Shown here in pieces: positions 1 through 9,046 of a DNA stretch of 23,817 nucleotides. The translations under genes were made by a program, and so were the position numbers. The DNA lies in contig NW_015971556.1 of NCBI RefSeq assembly GCF_000182565.1, positions 381,313 to 405,129 of the forward strand, read 5' to 3'. How positions within the stretch are numbered: position 1 is the first letter of the stretch; each line of letters opens with the position of its first letter. The notes beneath the pieces are model-generated. The model was not told the origin of the DNA. It did no database searches and was given only the letters and a program-made list of their open reading frames with translations. Origin of the DNA: Spizellomyces punctatus DAOM BR117 (Eukaryota; Chytridiomycota; Chytridiomycetes; Spizellomycetales; Spizellomycetaceae).

Positions 1-526
1 TCCAGAGTCAGAGAATCACTCCTGGCCTCCAAAGACACCACCAGCTGTTCATACTCTCTGGTAGGCTGTAGAGTAGGGTGATGACTTGGTCTTCTTCACT
101 GACTGGCGCCCCAATGGCCTCCAACTGCTGAGCCATTGTCCTGACCGTGTTTATGTGTCCCAACATGCCCCCAGTGCCGTCTTCCATCTTCAGAGTGAGA
201 AATTTCCTCCTTAGATAGAGCCTACTGGCAATTCCTTTCCTTTGGTGGACGTCACTGAGCTTTAACCAGGCCTCCTTTGCAGTTACAGCGGTCTGTACAT
301 GCATGAGTTGGGCATCACTCAGTGACAGAGCAATTACTGCCATTGCCCACTCATCCCTTCTCCTCCAATCCTTGTCAGAGGTTCCCTCCATGCTGTCATC
401 TCCTTCAATCACACCCCACAGCCCCTTTTCCTTCAGCAACATTGTCATTTTGAACTTCCAGAGGTGGTAGTTCATGCCATTGAACTTTTCCATTGTGAGT
501 TTGGTGTCCAAGTCCGTGTTTGACAT
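1..526 (-). pseudogene. Ty1/copia gag fragment, left copy
   Basis: This is the 5' part of a copia-type Gag polyprotein (nucleocapsid precursor of an LTR retrotransposon), reading leftwards from the ATG at 524-526. It is nearly identical to the first 160 or so codons of the plus-strand copy at 3054. A visible difference is a Trp codon here against Arg there (TGG/CGG). The family start is recognisable: a short acidic stretch, then F-N-G-M-N-Y-H-L-W-K, the usual copia Gag N-terminal signature. Near base 53 one T is missing relative to the right copy, so the frame shifts and the last 16 codons before the stop are not copia-like. The sequence still aligns to the window edge, so the element probably continues outside. 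It is not a functional gene here. Confidence 0.9.
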
Positions 527-708
527 GTCTGAGCTGATTTGGTGAGTGGATTTGTTGTTGGGGAAGAGGTGAAATCGTCCTAGTATGGTAGGTGGTCCAA
601 ATATGAGGTTGGGAAGAAGATAGGTCTGTCAGGAAGATGGTGTGGCGGTCGGAAAAGAGATTTGAAGCAGGAAAATATCAGTGATAGCTATCAGGGCTCA
701 TAACCTAT
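527..708 (-). other. Copia 5' leader, left copy
   Basis: Untranslated leader between the primer site and the gag ATG. It matches the right-hand leader at 2872-3053 with only a few differences (for example around 650). No gene is visible in it. Confidence 0.75.
693..705 (-). other. Copia primer binding site, left copy
   Basis: Read on the minus strand, GGTTATGAGCCCT begins three bases after the LTR end (TTTCA at 709). It is complementary to AGGGCTCATAACC, which as I remember it is the anticodon stem-loop of the fungal initiator tRNA-Met. Copia of Drosophila and Ty5 of yeast are known to prime from such an internal half-tRNA. The identity of the primer here is inferred. Confidence 0.6.
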
Positions 709-1218
709 TGAAACTTAGCGCTTGGAACACTGATTTCCCATGTAGAAATCACTTCTGAAAGGCCTAGTAATGCCTGTGGCCGCTAGTAAGACTTCTGGGT
801 GCAGTAACTTGTGGGATAACACGCTTGTATTAATCCAGAGACATTCAAAAGTCCCCTTTATATAACCCAGTATATTCTCCAGCCTCCCTCCGCCTTTGTT
901 TACTGTTTACATGCTTCAGCCCACTTGTTTACATGCTCAGCCGTGCTCAGCAGTGCTCAGCAGCTTCAGCCATGCCTTGGCAAACATTACCTGAAGATCT
1001 AGATCATCACAAACCTTCCAGACCTTCTAAGAGTGCTTACATGATGATTTACCCCTTTAAATCATTCACACACGCATCTGTGATCATTCTGGTTACTCTA
1101 AGTCCAATTCCCCACGTTGTAACTTAGCCAAATCAGATGTGAACTGTCTAATGACATCCCAGCATGATCTCACATGATTTATAGATCATACAGCGTGGTT
1201 TAAGCCTGAATCTCAACA
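709..1218 (-). mobile_element. Full-length copia LTR, left copy (510 bp)
   Basis: On the minus strand the LTR starts TGTTGAG (1218 downwards) and ends GTTTCA (709), so it has the canonical TG...CA ends. It contains a TATA-like stretch (complement of CCTTTATATA, 855-864). Upstream of that is a run of imperfect 10-base repeats built on GCTGAGCA (about 930-970). It lies upstream of gag, as a 5' LTR should. Its outer end abuts the gypsy pol fragment directly. The open reading frame across 933-1127 is LTR sequence and not a gene. The same LTR recurs, truncated or rearranged, at 2322-2476, 2479-2871 and 6518-7267. Confidence 0.85.
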
Positions 1219-2248
1219 GTTCTGCCTGAGAGCTTGCAGAACCTGCTTGAGGTGGTCCAGGTGGCCTTCTGGGGTCTTGGAGTAGATGAGGATATCATCT
1301 AGGTAGACAATGACAAAGATGTCCAAGAAGGGTCTTAGAACATCATTCATCAAAGTCATGAAAGTGGCTGGGGCATTGGTCATTCCAAAGGACATGACCA
1401 AGAACTCAAAGTGACCATATCTGGTTCTGAAAGCTGTCTTGGGGATGTCTTCTGGGTGGATCCTGATCTGGTAGTAGCCTGACTTGAGATCCAGCTTGGT
1501 AAAGACCTGGGCTCCATTCAGTCTGTCCATCAGCTCATCAATCCTGGGGAGGGGATATCTGTTCTTGATGGTGATCTTGTTCAGAGCCCTGTAGTCCACA
1601 CACATCCTCAAAGACCCTTCTTTCTTCTTGACAAAGAGGATGGGTGCTCCAAAGGGGCTCTTGGATGGTCTGATGTGGCCTGCCTCCAGAAGTTCAGACA
1701 GCTGCTTCCTCAGTTCTTCTAACTCCAAAGAAGAGAGGTGGTAGGTTGGTCTCCAGGGGGTCTGGTTGGGGTCACTGAGTTCAATTCTGTGATCCACTGT
1801 TCTCTCAGGGGGAAGTCCTGGGGGAAGCTCTTCAGCAAAGACATCTTGATAGTCTTCAAGAAGCTTGGTGACTTTGGAATCCATGGTGTCTGGAGGGGTG
1901 CTGGTATCTTGAGGGTTCTTGAAATACACAGCAAAAGCTGTTGCTGTCCTCTTCTTCAGGGTTCTGGCCAACATCTTTGCTGATACCATGGTGATATTGG
2001 GTTCTGGCTTGGGGGTGGTAGGTGCTGGTACAGTGGTGGCAAACCACCTGACTCTAGGGTGCTGGGAGGTCTCAAAGGTGATGGTTCCCTTCTGGTAGTT
2101 GATACTGGGGTTCCTCCAAGCAAACCAGGGAACTCCCAAGATTATATCAAACTTCACAGGTGCCACTATGAAGTCAGATATCTCAGAGTAGGTGCAAACA
2201 GAGTACTGTAGGCTTTTAACAAAGCCAGTTCCTGGGTACTTCTTGTTG
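1219..2248 (-). pseudogene. Ty3/gypsy pol fragment (protease end + reverse transcriptase)
   Basis: An open frame with no stop runs leftwards from about 2240 to 1213 and encodes the C-terminal part of an aspartic protease (I-L-G-V-P-W-F, near 2130) followed by a gypsy reverse transcriptase. Visible RT landmarks are [33 protein letters not shown] (catalytic Asp), [10 protein letters not shown] and the catalytic Y-L-D-D at about 1300. The frame ends abruptly after the [10 protein letters not shown] segment, where the copia LTR begins. RNase H and integrase are missing, as are Gag and most of the protease. The fragment is therefore a dead piece of a gypsy element cut by copia sequence, although its retained frame is clean. 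Its family relation to the gag at 21431 cannot be tested, since the two pieces do not overlap. Confidence 0.9.
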
Positions 2249-2321
2249 CCTTCTTGGACATCTTTGTCATTGTCTACCTAGATGATATCCTCATCTACTC
2301 CAAGACCCCAGAAGGCCACCT
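2249..2321 (+). repeat. Inverted 73-bp copy of the gypsy RT active-site region
   Basis: Bases 2249-2321 are the exact reverse complement of 1259-1331 as far as I can read. They encode, on the plus strand, the same [16 protein letters not shown] segment. The piece is fused directly to minus-oriented copia LTR sequence at 2322. Confidence 0.9.
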
Positions 2322-2476
2322 TGGCAAAAACATTACCTGAAGATCTAGATCATCACAAACCTTCCAGACCTTCTAAGACTGCTTACATGATGATTTACCC
2401 CTTTAAATCATTCCCACACGTGTCTGTGATCATTCTGATTATTCTAAGTCCAATTCCCCACGTTGTAACTTAGCCA
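2322..2476 (-). mobile_element. Copia LTR fragment, minus orientation
   Basis: Bases 2322-2476 correspond to 976-1130 of the left LTR, with about 5-10 differences. The fragment begins in the middle of the LTR and stops at the fold-back point near 2477. It forms one arm of the palindrome with 2479-2605. Confidence 0.85.
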
Positions 2477-2478
2477 AC

Positions 2479-2871
2479 TTAGAGTAACCAGAATGATCAC
2501 AGATGCGTGTGTGAATGATTTAAAGGGGTAAATCATCATGTAAGCACTCTTAGAAGGTCTGGAAGGTTTGTGATGATCTAGATCTTCAGGTAATGTTTGC
2601 CAAGGCATGGCTGAAGCTGCTGAGCACTGCTGAGCACGGCTGAGCATGTAAACAAGTGGGCTGAAGCATGTAAACAGTAAACAAAGGCGGAGGGAGGCTG
2701 GAGAATATACTGGGTTATATAAAGGGGACTTTTGAATGTCTCTGGATTAATACAAGCGTGTTATCCCACAAGTTACTGCACCCAGAAGTCTTACTAGCGG
2801 CCACAGGCATTACTAGGCCTTTCAGAAGTGATTTCTACATGGGAAATCAGTGTTCCAAGCGCTAAGTTTCA
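2479..2871 (+). mobile_element. Truncated 5' LTR of the plus-strand copia element
   Basis: This is the sense-orientation LTR of the copia element that follows. It begins internally at TTAGAGTAACC, so about 115 bases of the LTR start (TGTTGAG...) are absent. It ends in GTTTCA at 2871. A TATA-like box TATATAAAGG lies at 2716-2725, preceded by imperfect 10-base repeats of the CTGAGCA type (2612-2646). It is nearly identical to 709-1218, which implies that the two copies separated recently. Confidence 0.85.
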
Positions 2872-2874
2872 ATA

Positions 2875-2887
2875 GGTTATGAGCCCT
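2875..2887 (+). other. Copia primer binding site (half-tRNA type)
   Basis: GGTTATGAGCCCT starts three bases after the LTR end and would pair with the anticodon arm of initiator tRNA-Met instead of its 3' acceptor end. The site is identical in the left copy. From established knowledge, Ty5 and Drosophila copia prime this way; assignment here is inference. Confidence 0.6.
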
Positions 2888-3053
2888 GATAGCTATCACT
2901 GATATTTTCCTGCTTCAAATCTCTTTTCTGATGGCCACACCATCTTCCTGACGGACCTATCCTCTTCCCAACCTCATATTTGGACCACCTACCATACTAG
3001 GACGATTTCACCTCTTCCCCAACAACAAATCCACTCACCAAATCAGCTCAGAC

Positions 3054-4493
3054 ATGTCAAACACGGACTTGGACACCAAACTCACAATGGAAAAGTTCAA
3101 TGGCATGAACTACCACCTCTGGAAGTTCAAAATGACAATGTTGCTGAAGGAAAAGGGGCTGTGGGGTGTGATTGAAGGAGATGACAGCATGGAGGGAACC
3201 TCTGACAAGGATTGGAGGAGAAGGGATGAGCGGGCAATGGCAGTAATTGCTCTGTCACTGAGTGATGCCCAACTCATGCATGTACAGACCGCTGTAACTG
3301 CAAAGGAGGCCTGGTTAAAGCTCAGTGACGTCCACCAAAGGAAGGGAATTGCCAGTAGGCTCTATCTAAGGAGGAAATTTCTCACTCTGAAGATGGAAGA
3401 TGGCACTGGGGGCATGTTGGGACACATAAACACGGTCAGGACAATGGCTCAGCAGTTGGAGGCCATTGGGGCGCCAGTCAGTGAAGAAGACCAAGTCATC
3501 ACCCTACTCTACAGCCTACCAGAGAGTTATGAACAGCTGGTGGTGTCTTTGGAGGCCAGGAGTGATTCTCTGATGCTGGAATTCCTCACATCACGGCTTT
3601 TGCATGAAGAAACACGCAGGAAGGAAGCTGGGGGTGAAGGAGATAGCAAAGGGAAGGCCTTTTTCAGCAGGGATGGCGGGCAGAAGGTTGGCAAGCATGG
3701 TGGGATCAAGAAGATAGCAGGGAAGTGCTTCTATTGCAACAAGAAGGGTCACTTCAAGAAGGACTGCAGGAAGTTTCTGGCGGACACCAAACAACAAGCC
3801 AATCAAGCCAGCACCAGTCAGGCAACTCAGAATGAGTTCCTATTCTTTGCTCAGTCGGGAGATGACACCAAAACCTCTCAGGGAGCAGTCTGGTGGATTG
3901 TGGACTCGGGTGCCTCACAGCACATGTCACACAGGAAGGATTGGATGACCAATTACATGGAGATGTCACCAATTCAAGTCCATCTGGCAGACAACAGAAC
4001 AGTTCAGGCAATAGGGAAGGGCCAGATCACACTTGAGACAGGCAGAAACCGATTCTGTACCCTCAGAGACGTGTGGTTTGTTCCCAAGCTTGAAAAGAAC
4101 TTGTTTTCAGTAAGAAGAGCCACTGAAAACGGTGCCAAAGTTGAGTTTGGCAGCAAGGGATGCTGTATCAAGACTTCAGACGGTCAGGAAGCAATCCAGG
4201 GAACTCTAGGCGGCGGTCTATACATGTTTCATGCAAGAGAACATGCAAACATAGCCTCTGGAATGAGTGTGGACCTCTGGCATCGCAGGTTAGGACACCT
4301 GAACGTCAACAGCATCAAAATCTTGGCTAGGAACCAGCTGGGAAGCAGGGTGGAGGTCAAGAATCACACAGAAACATCACCATGTGAAGCCTGTGCCATG
4401 GAAAGATCACCAGGCATCCCTTTCCAAAGGGAGAAGCAGCTAGAGCGGCTCTATTGCTGGGGGTGGTTCACAGTGATGTGTGTGGGCCCATGA
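3054..4493 (+). pseudogene. Copia Gag-protease-integrase N-terminal part
   Basis: First segment of a single copia Gag-Pol polyprotein. Domains in order: copia-type Gag (residues 1 to about 210); a CCHC zinc knuckle of form C-X2-C-X4-H-X4-C at about residues 225-238, which binds genomic RNA; an aspartic protease with D-S-G-A-S at about 283; and the integrase zinc-binding region (L-W-H-R-R-L-G-H ... C-E-A-C) at about 405-450. The start is the first ATG after the leader and is shared with the left copy. The frame is lost near 4450-4470, just before the first catalytic Asp of integrase. The following segment continues in another frame. Copia elements normally have one continuous frame, so I read the break as a disabling indel and not as programmed frameshifting. 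Confidence 0.92.
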
Positions 4494-5956
4494 AGACACC
4501 AAGTCATGGTGGGGCAAAGTATTTTGTCACATTCATTGATGACAAGTCAAGGATGACAGCAGTTTATCATTTGAAGGAGAAGAGTGAGGTTCTCAGCAAA
4601 TTCAAGGAGTTTGAGGCCTGGGCAACCAACTTCACGGGGCAGAAGATCAAAACTCTCAGATCAGACAATGGGGGAGAGTATGTGGGCGAAGAATTCAAGA
4701 AATTCTGCAAACAGAAGGGAATTCAGCAGCAATTCAGCACCCCCTACACACCAGAGCAGAATGGTGTTGCTGAGAGGATGAACAGGACGCTGGTGGAAAT
4801 GGGAAGGTGCATGCTGCACCACAGTGGACTCAGCCACAAGTTCTGGGGCGAGGCAATCATGACAGCGGCCTATCTCAGGAACAGGAGCCCCACTGCAGCA
4901 CTCAGCAACCAATCAACACCATTTCAAGAGTTTACAGGCGGTAAACCAGATCTCCAGCACCTCAGAGTGTTTGGCTGCGTGGCCTACACTCATATTCCAA
5001 AGGAAAAGCGGTCAAAACTTGATGAGAAGGCCAAGAAGGCAGTCATGGTCGGCTACAGCACTCAGAGTAAGGCCTACAGACTGTGGGTACCTGAAATGAA
5101 CCAAGTTGTCATGTCAAGGGACATCATCTTTGATGAAAACTTGATGTGGAGCACTCAGCAGCGACTGCAGAGTGTACCACAGCAAGACCAAGAGCTACAG
5201 ATGCCTCTGGGAGGGGAGCCTTCATTCTTGGACAACCAAGAAGGGCTAGGGACGGTTCAAGAGACTCAGAGACCATCTAGCATCACTCCAGACAACTCTT
5301 CAGCATCAGAAGATGATGGGGACGACTTCCAGGATGTTGAGGAAGTGCCAGAACTCAGCAGGAAGAGTGCCAGATTTCACAAACCACCGGGAGAGTGGTG
5401 GATTGCAAAGCCAACCCAGTCAAATCTGGCTTTTGCCTTCACCATTGGGGAAGTTCCACAGGAAGAACCCAGCACTCTGGCTGAAGCTAGGACCAGACAT
5501 GATGCCAAACAGTGGGAGGTGGCTGTCAAAGCAGAATATGACTCTCTGATGGAGAATCAGACGTGGGACTTGGTCAAACTACCACCAGGAAGATCCACAG
5601 TTGGCTGCAAGTGGGTTTTCAAGCTGAAACTCAAGTCAGATGGCTCTGTAGAGCGCTACAAGGCCAGACTGGTAGCCAAAGGATACTCCCAAGTTGAAGG
5701 ACTGGACTACAAGGAGACATTTGCCCCAGTAGTCAAGTTTGCAACCATCAGGACGGTTCTGACACTAGCAGCCATGAAGGACATGGAGATTCACCAAATG
5801 GATGTCAAAACAGCATTCTTGAATGGGACCATTGAGGAGGACATCTACATGGACCAACCAGAAGGCTTTGCCACGGCAAAAGGACTTGTCTGCAAGCTAA
5901 AGAAGAGTTTTGTATGGGTTAAAGCAAGCTCCAAGAGCCTGGAACAAAGTCATTGA
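4454..5956 (+). pseudogene. Copia integrase core and reverse transcriptase, first part
   Basis: This segment continues the copia polyprotein in a shifted frame. The integrase catalytic triad is readable: Asp in H-S-D-V-C-G-P near 4470, Asp in L-R-S-D-N-G-G-E-Y near 4662, and Glu in P-E-Q-N-G-V-A-E-R near 4772. A linker rich in Gln, Glu and Ser follows (about 5150-5400). Copia RT then begins: G-C-K-W-V-F-K, R-Y-K-A-R-L-V-A-K-G-Y, and D-V-K-T-A-F-L-N-G with the first RT aspartate near 5803. At about 5909 a run of four T residues appears to carry one extra T, which breaks the family K-S-L-Y-G-L-K-Q-A-P-R-A-W motif. The frame then ends at 5956. Confidence 0.92.
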
Positions 5957-6517
5957 TGGGCAACTCAAAGAACTTGGCTTTGAAAGGTGTGAATCAGACC
6001 ACGGGCTGTACATCAACAAGAAGATGGGCATCCCACCTTGTCCTGTATGTGGATGACCTTATTCTCGCATCAAAGGACAACCAGGAGTTGTTAAAACTCA
6101 AAGAAGAACTCAAGAAGCGGTTCAAGATGGCTGATATGGGCCAGTTAGAGCATTTTCTCGGCATCCAAGTGGTCAGGGACAGAGCCAACAGGTCAATCTG
6201 GCTCTCCCAACAGCGGTACCTCGGTCAAACATTGAAGAAATTCAATATGAGCAACAGCAAACCAGTTGCCACACCACTAGAGAATGGCCAGCAGCTCACC
6301 AAGGCCATGTCACCACAAACTGAGGCAGAACAGCAAGAAATGAATGGGGTTCCTTTCAGAAGTGCTGTTGGAAGTCTCATTTATGCAATGCTGGGCACCA
6401 GACCAGACATAGCAGCAGCAGTTGGATCAGTTAGCCAGTACCTTTCCAACCCTGGACATCAGCACTGGATAGCAGTCAAATGGATCATGTGGTACCTGAA
6501 TGGCACCACAAACATAT
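5953..6517 (+). pseudogene. Copia reverse transcriptase C-terminal part, truncated before RNase H
   Basis: Third frame of the copia polyprotein. The RT catalytic motif L-Y-V-D-D-L-I-L lies near 6045-6068. It is followed by the usual M-x-x-M-G-x-L-x-H-F-L-G-I block, the Q-x-x-Y-x-x-x-x-L-x-x-F segment and T-R-P-D-I-A-x-A-V-G (near 6400). A further frame change lies near 6030 relative to the segment that carries the repaired phase after 5909. The protein stops being copia-like after Y-L-N-G-T-T-N (near 6510), just before RNase H should begin. There the sequence passes into an LTR in the opposite orientation. With no RNase H and several frame breaks this copy cannot move on its own. Confidence 0.9.
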
Positions 6518-7267
6518 TGAAACTTAGTGCTTGGAACACTGATTTCCCACATAGAAATCACCTCTGAAAGGCGTAGTAATGGCTGTGACTGCTAGTAAGA
6601 CTTCCGGGTGCAGTAACTTGTAGGATAACACACTTGTATTAATCCTGAGATGTTCAAAAGTCCCCTTTATATAACCCAGTACATTCTCCAGCCTCCCTCC
6701 ACCTTTGTTTACTGTTTGCATGCTTCAGCCCACTTGTTTACATGCTCAGCCATGCTCAGCAATGCTCAGCAGCTTCAGCCCACTTGTTTACATGCCCAGC
6801 CATGCCCAGCCATGCTCAGCAATGCTCAGCAGCTTCAGTAATGCCTTGGCAAACATTACCTGAAGATCTAGACCATCACAAACCCAGAGATGTTCAAAAG
6901 TCCCCCTTATATAACCCAGTACATTCTCCAGCCTCCCTCCACCTTTGTTTACTGTTTGCATGCTTCAGCCCACTTGTTTACATGCTCAGCCATGCTCAGC
7001 AATGCTCAGCAGCTTCAGCCATGCCTTGGCAAACATTACCTGAAGATCTAGATCACCACAAACCTTCCAGACCTTCTAAGAGTGCTTACATGATGATTTA
7101 CCCCTTTAAATCATTCACACACGCATCTGTGATCATTCTGGTTACTCTAAGTCCAATTCCCCACATTGTAACTTAGCCAAATCAGATGTGAACTGTCTAA
7201 TGACATCCCAACATGATCTCACATGATTTATAGATCATACAGTGTGATTTAAGCCTGAATCTCAACA
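6518..7267 (-). mobile_element. Copia LTR in inverted orientation with internal duplication (750 bp)
   Basis: It runs from TGAAAC (6518) to CTCAACA (7267), which is the reverse complement of the LTR sense seen at 2479-2871. It is therefore not the 3' LTR of the preceding element. It is longer than the 510-base left copy because of an internal tandem duplication. It also differs by about 14 positions in the first 150 bases from the 709 copy, many of them C/T or G/A changes, so it is older. Reading frames across 6742-7176 are LTR sequence and not genes. Confidence 0.85.
6647..7063. repeat. Tandem duplication inside the inverted LTR (240-base period)
   Basis: GAGATGTTCAAAAG recurs at 6647 and 6887, each time followed by the same TATA region, CATGCTCAGC repeats and the GCCTTGGCAAACATTACC block. 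The first copy also carries a second-level duplication of about 60 bases around CCCACTTGTTTACATG (6730-6840) that the second copy lacks. Confidence 0.85.
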
Positions 7268-8460
7268 TAACTGCCTGTATGTTGTCCAGACTTTTCCAGA
7301 AGATAAACAAGAGCAAACAAGAGCATCATTCTCCAGGCCAACAAGATGGATGACAGCAGATGTCTCACTAAGGCATTGCCTAAAGTCAAGCACCTCAAAT
7401 CTTGTGGTATAATAAGCCTATGCATTCACACTTGTGATTCCCTGAGTTGGAGTGTTGAAGATTATGCTGGAAAGCTTGGTGCATCAAATTGCAGTTCACA
7501 CCCATGGGTTAGGGTTAGAGCAGCTGTGGCATATGGGTCAACTGAAAAAATTGGTACTCTGTAGGCTTCATCATGAAAATTGTTAGATATTAGTAAACAG
7601 ATCATTAAGAGTTGCAGATATATTAGTAATGAACTGTTTCAGGGTACATGCCAGGAGGATTGGATCAGGTCATGAGGTCAGGATCCTCAAACAAGAGTTG
7701 GACTGGGTCCTAGATCAGGGAACTAGAATAATGTAACTGGATCAGAGAACTAGAACTAGTTACTAGATTGGAGAACTAAAATCAGGAAGCTAGAATCAGA
7801 AACCAAGATCAGGTAGCCAAATCATGCATCTGGCTGTGGGAACTAGTGAAGGGAACTGAATGGGTATTTAGGTTAGAGAACCATAGTTAGGGGTGCCATT
7901 ATGAAGTAAATCAGTTATTAAAGAAGTATGCATCAATGTCCTGGAATAAGAAAGAGGTGTCAAGTGCAAAAATTACAGAAAAACCCCATAGCTATCACCT
8001 GACTTTCTACCCCTGTATCTTTGTGAAAATACCATACAAAATAAGGAACAGAGTACTTGGGAATCTCAAGTTTTCTGACACCACAGGACATCATATCATA
8101 TAGGATCATTTACCATGGCAGACAATAGTAGTGTTTGATGTGTTTCCAGTATGAGAAGAGCAACTTCTAAGTTTGCTTTTGCTTTGGTAGTATCCACCAG
8201 CAATAAGAAAGTACTGTCAATAAAATATATATTTATACTAGTTCTGTTGGCAAGTTCCTTGGCAGAACACTTTATCAAAACTGTAGTTCTATGGTTGCTG
8301 GGCAATGGATAATGCCTCCTAAGCTACATAATTAGGCTGGCTACTGGTAATTACTCTGTATCTCTTCTGCTTTTAACTATAATATTGTTGAGACTTTAAT
8401 ATAATGGCAGTATGTAATTTATAAATTATATGGGAGCATGCTGGTATATTATCAAGCAGT
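7268..8460. other. Non-coding decayed DNA
   Basis: No reading frame here looks like a gene; the longest (7346-7564, 72 codons) has no recognisable motif. The stretch becomes AT-rich to the right and contains the degenerate minisatellite listed separately. It also has a short GGGTTAGGGTTAG stretch at 7506-7518. Confidence 0.6.
7690..7880. repeat. Degenerate minisatellite built on GATCAGGGAACTAGAA
   Basis: Variants of a unit of roughly 17-24 bases (GATCAGGGAACTAGAA, GATCAGAGAACTAGAA, GATTGGAGAACTAAAA, ATCAGGAAGCTAGAA and others) follow each other from about 7710 to 7820. Looser copies reach about 7880. The copies differ from each other, so the array is old. Confidence 0.7.
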
Positions 8461-8576
8461 TTACATCTGGTTTGGTTAAGTCAGAACATGAGGGAAAATG
8501 GACTTTAAAGTTATTCCTGCACATGTCTGTTCTGAAGTACTTGAATAATAGATCCTCCTATAAGCAGCATTAGAAA

Positions 8577-8743
8577 GCATAAGGAGGTCTGGGGTGGCAG
8601 AGATGTTCAGGTAATGTTTGCCAAGGTATTGCTGAAGCTGCTGACCATGGCTGAGTATGGCTGAAGAATATAAGCAATTGGCTAAAGTATGGAAACCATA
8701 AACAAAGGTTGGGGGAGGCTGGAGTATGCACTGGGCTATTACT
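8577..8743 (+). mobile_element. Old relic of the copia LTR, sense orientation
   Basis: The stretch AGGTCTGG...TTCAGGTAATGTTTGCCAAGG...GCTGAAGCTGCTGA...AAACAAAGG...GGGAGGCTGGAG follows the order of 2548-2710 but with many substitutions and small gaps. It is the most diverged copy in the window. Weak similarity may extend left to about 8490. Confidence 0.8.
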
Positions 8744-9046
8744 GAATTCATGTTATGCCATTCTGCTTAATTTATAAGGTAATCCTTTATATTTAAGTTA
8801 CAACTATATTTATCTAAGTATAGCTCCATGTTGGTAAGAATAAAAATAAAAGATATAATATAGGTCTTATATGTATTATAAAATATATGGTAATAATATC
8901 TAATCAATACTGTGGGTCAGGTGGGGTTATCTGCCAAAATACAGTTTTGTCCTCAATTTTCTAAATGGAGTGGGCCTAAGCAGATGGGCTCTGTAATCCA
9001 ACCATGCCCCAGTCAGGTGATTAGATGACATTACCAGTATGTCAGG
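8744..9046. other. AT-rich spacer before the gene island
   Basis: No gene or clear repeat seen. Base composition changes sharply at about 8940-9040, where the coding island begins. Confidence 0.5.

Noticed and set aside
933-1127. Open frame on the plus strand (repeated at 2444-2647 minus and 6742-7176 plus)
   Set aside because: It lies wholly inside copia LTR copies and varies with the repeat structure, so it is not a gene.
4440-4480. Programmed frameshift between copia Gag and Pol
   Set aside because: The frame change falls inside integrase and not at the gag-pol boundary, and others occur in RT, so mutation is the simpler reading.
6518-7267. Simple solo-LTR insertion with a 5-base target duplication
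   Set aside because: The flanking bases do not match each other, and RNase H does not resume after 7267.
7506-7518. Telomere-like GGGTTAGGGTTAG
   Set aside because: Only about two units; expected by chance at this length, with no other telomeric context.
7346-7564. 72-codon plus-strand frame after the inverted LTR
   Set aside because: No motif, biased composition or homologous copy, and it is surrounded by decayed repeat DNA.
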